A stretch of DNA of 5,703 nucleotides from Alphaproteobacteria bacterium (GTDB taxonomy: Bacteria; Pseudomonadota; Alphaproteobacteria; Rhizobiales; Hyphomicrobiaceae): positions 1 through 5,703 of the forward strand of contig JAJRRE010000365.1 in the NCBI GenBank assembly GCA_024279745.1. The letters run 5' to 3'. A model generated the notes under the pieces. The model had not been told where the DNA came from. It was given only the letters and a program-made list of their open reading frames with translations, and did no database searches. Position numbers and translations under genes: made by a program. This document shows, piece by piece, positions 5,171 through 5,703 of this stretch. The first letter of the stretch is position 1, and each line of letters starts with the position of its first letter.

Positions 5171-5703
5171 AATTCAGTCCGCGCTTTATTGCAATATTTT
5201 GAGGGAGTCACTTGAACCAATTTGGTCTTGCAGTGCCGCCGACAGTGTAGCCAAATCTCCCGCTCCTCAGTTTATCGCATTGGCGCCTGCTATAGTCCAC
5301 TGCGCGGATCAAATTTCTCGATGCTCAATTGATGCAGATGGGCCACAGATAACAACGCTCAATTCGCGGCGGGCTCAATTTGCGAAGCTGGCAAAATTAT
5401 TTCTCCTTGAACGAAACTTTTGTCTTGCCCCGGCCCAACCACCGCAACTGCCGAGGTTTTAGGCGCTGCACCGCTTCCAGCCTCCCCAGCTTATCCACAG
5501 ACCGTGCACAACCTGTTCGCGGTATTCCCACATATAGCGTCAGTGCGACATACACCCCACTATTTCTGGTATTCGCCGTGCGAATCGGACATCTTCAGGG
5601 CAAGTTAGTTGCTGCCGATCAGTTTGCATTCGCGGCGACTTTAGGACTGTCTTATCTTTCACAACTCTAACTTCTTGCGCCGTTCAATTGTCTGACCAAA
5701 ACA
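5171..5703. other. Terminal non-coding region with short repeats
   Basis: I see no convincing complete gene in these 533 nt. Plus-strand open frames at 5380-5670 and 5420-5608 overlap each other, lack good ribosome-binding sites and resemble nothing known. Visible elements are a 10-bp palindrome TATTGCAATA (5187-5196) just upstream of the NDUFA12-like start, three GCTCAATT copies (5323-5330, 5357-5364, 5373-5380), a DnaA-box match (5491-5499) and a 10-base repeat ATTCGCGGCG (5362-5371 and 5628-5637). The last 45 bases could be the 3' end of a minus-strand gene running in from beyond the window. The promoter of the NDUFA12-like gene should lie near 5190-5230 but has no clear consensus. Confidence 0.5.
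5491..5499 (+). promoter_or_regulatory. Single DnaA-box match
   Basis: TTATCCACA is an exact match to the consensus DnaA box. Only one perfect copy is seen, and no typical origin gene is nearby, so this may be chance or a regulatory or titration site rather than part of an origin. Confidence 0.3.

Noticed and set aside
5112..5462. 116-codon plus-strand frame antisense to the NDUFA12-like 5' end
   Set aside because: It has no recognisable product or ribosome-binding site, and it overlaps a clearly coding gene on the other strand.
5380..5670. 96-codon plus-strand frame in the terminal region
   Set aside because: It has a TTG start without a ribosome-binding site, and the composition is not like its neighbours' coding sequence.
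5171..5703. Chromosomal or plasmid replication origin
   Set aside because: Only one perfect DnaA box is present, with no replication gene, no clear AT-rich unwinding element and ordinary housekeeping neighbours.
1..5703. tRNA, rRNA, CRISPR array, insertion sequence or defence system
   Set aside because: I saw no cloverleaf, regularly spaced repeats, transposase or terminal inverted repeats on either strand.

Overview
The window looks like chromosomal DNA from an alphaproteobacterium. The strongest evidence is a gene for an NDUFA12-type accessory subunit of respiratory complex I, which among bacteria is typical of Alphaproteobacteria. It sits beside a DUF2155 gene and downstream of aroQ-accB-accC-aat, an arrangement I recall from alphaproteobacterial genomes. 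I cannot name a genus.

Layout. Positions 33-485 (+) encode type II 3-dehydroquinate dehydratase (AroQ, shikimate pathway). A 487-nt gap without a credible gene follows. Positions 973-1431 (+) encode the biotin carboxyl carrier protein AccB. After a 151-nt gap with nested inverted repeats comes biotin carboxylase AccC at 1583-2926 (+). A 235-nt gap holds a hairpin plus T-run and a Leu-rich open frame whose TGA overlaps the next ATG. Positions 3162-3839 (+) encode leucyl/phenylalanyl-tRNA-protein transferase (Aat). Two genes then converge on it from the minus strand: a secreted DUF2155 protein (3912-4433) and the NDUFA12-like subunit (4748-5170). The 314 nt between these two end in a three-copy 14-bp tandem repeat that includes the NDUFA12 stop codon. 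The last 533 nt hold no convincing complete gene, only short repeats, a DnaA-box match and perhaps the last 14 codons of a minus-strand gene.

How the genes work together. AccB carries biotin and AccC carboxylates it with ATP and bicarbonate, which is the first half-reaction of acetyl-CoA carboxylase in fatty acid synthesis. The carboxyltransferase genes accA and accD are not here. AroQ (aromatic amino acid precursors), Aat (N-end-rule tagging for ClpS/ClpAP), DUF2155 and NDUFA12 have no obvious biochemical link to the Acc proteins, so the cluster is best seen as conserved housekeeping neighbours.

Novelty. No mobile element, CRISPR array, defence system or biosynthetic cluster is visible. The unusual material is in the gaps: a possible terminator/attenuator before aat with four Leu codons in its loop and 3' arm, a structured accB-accC spacer, an out-of-frame mini-ORF at the accC start, a tandem repeat at the NDUFA12 stop, and a polybasic tail on the DUF2155 protein. 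These are hypotheses read from one sequence.
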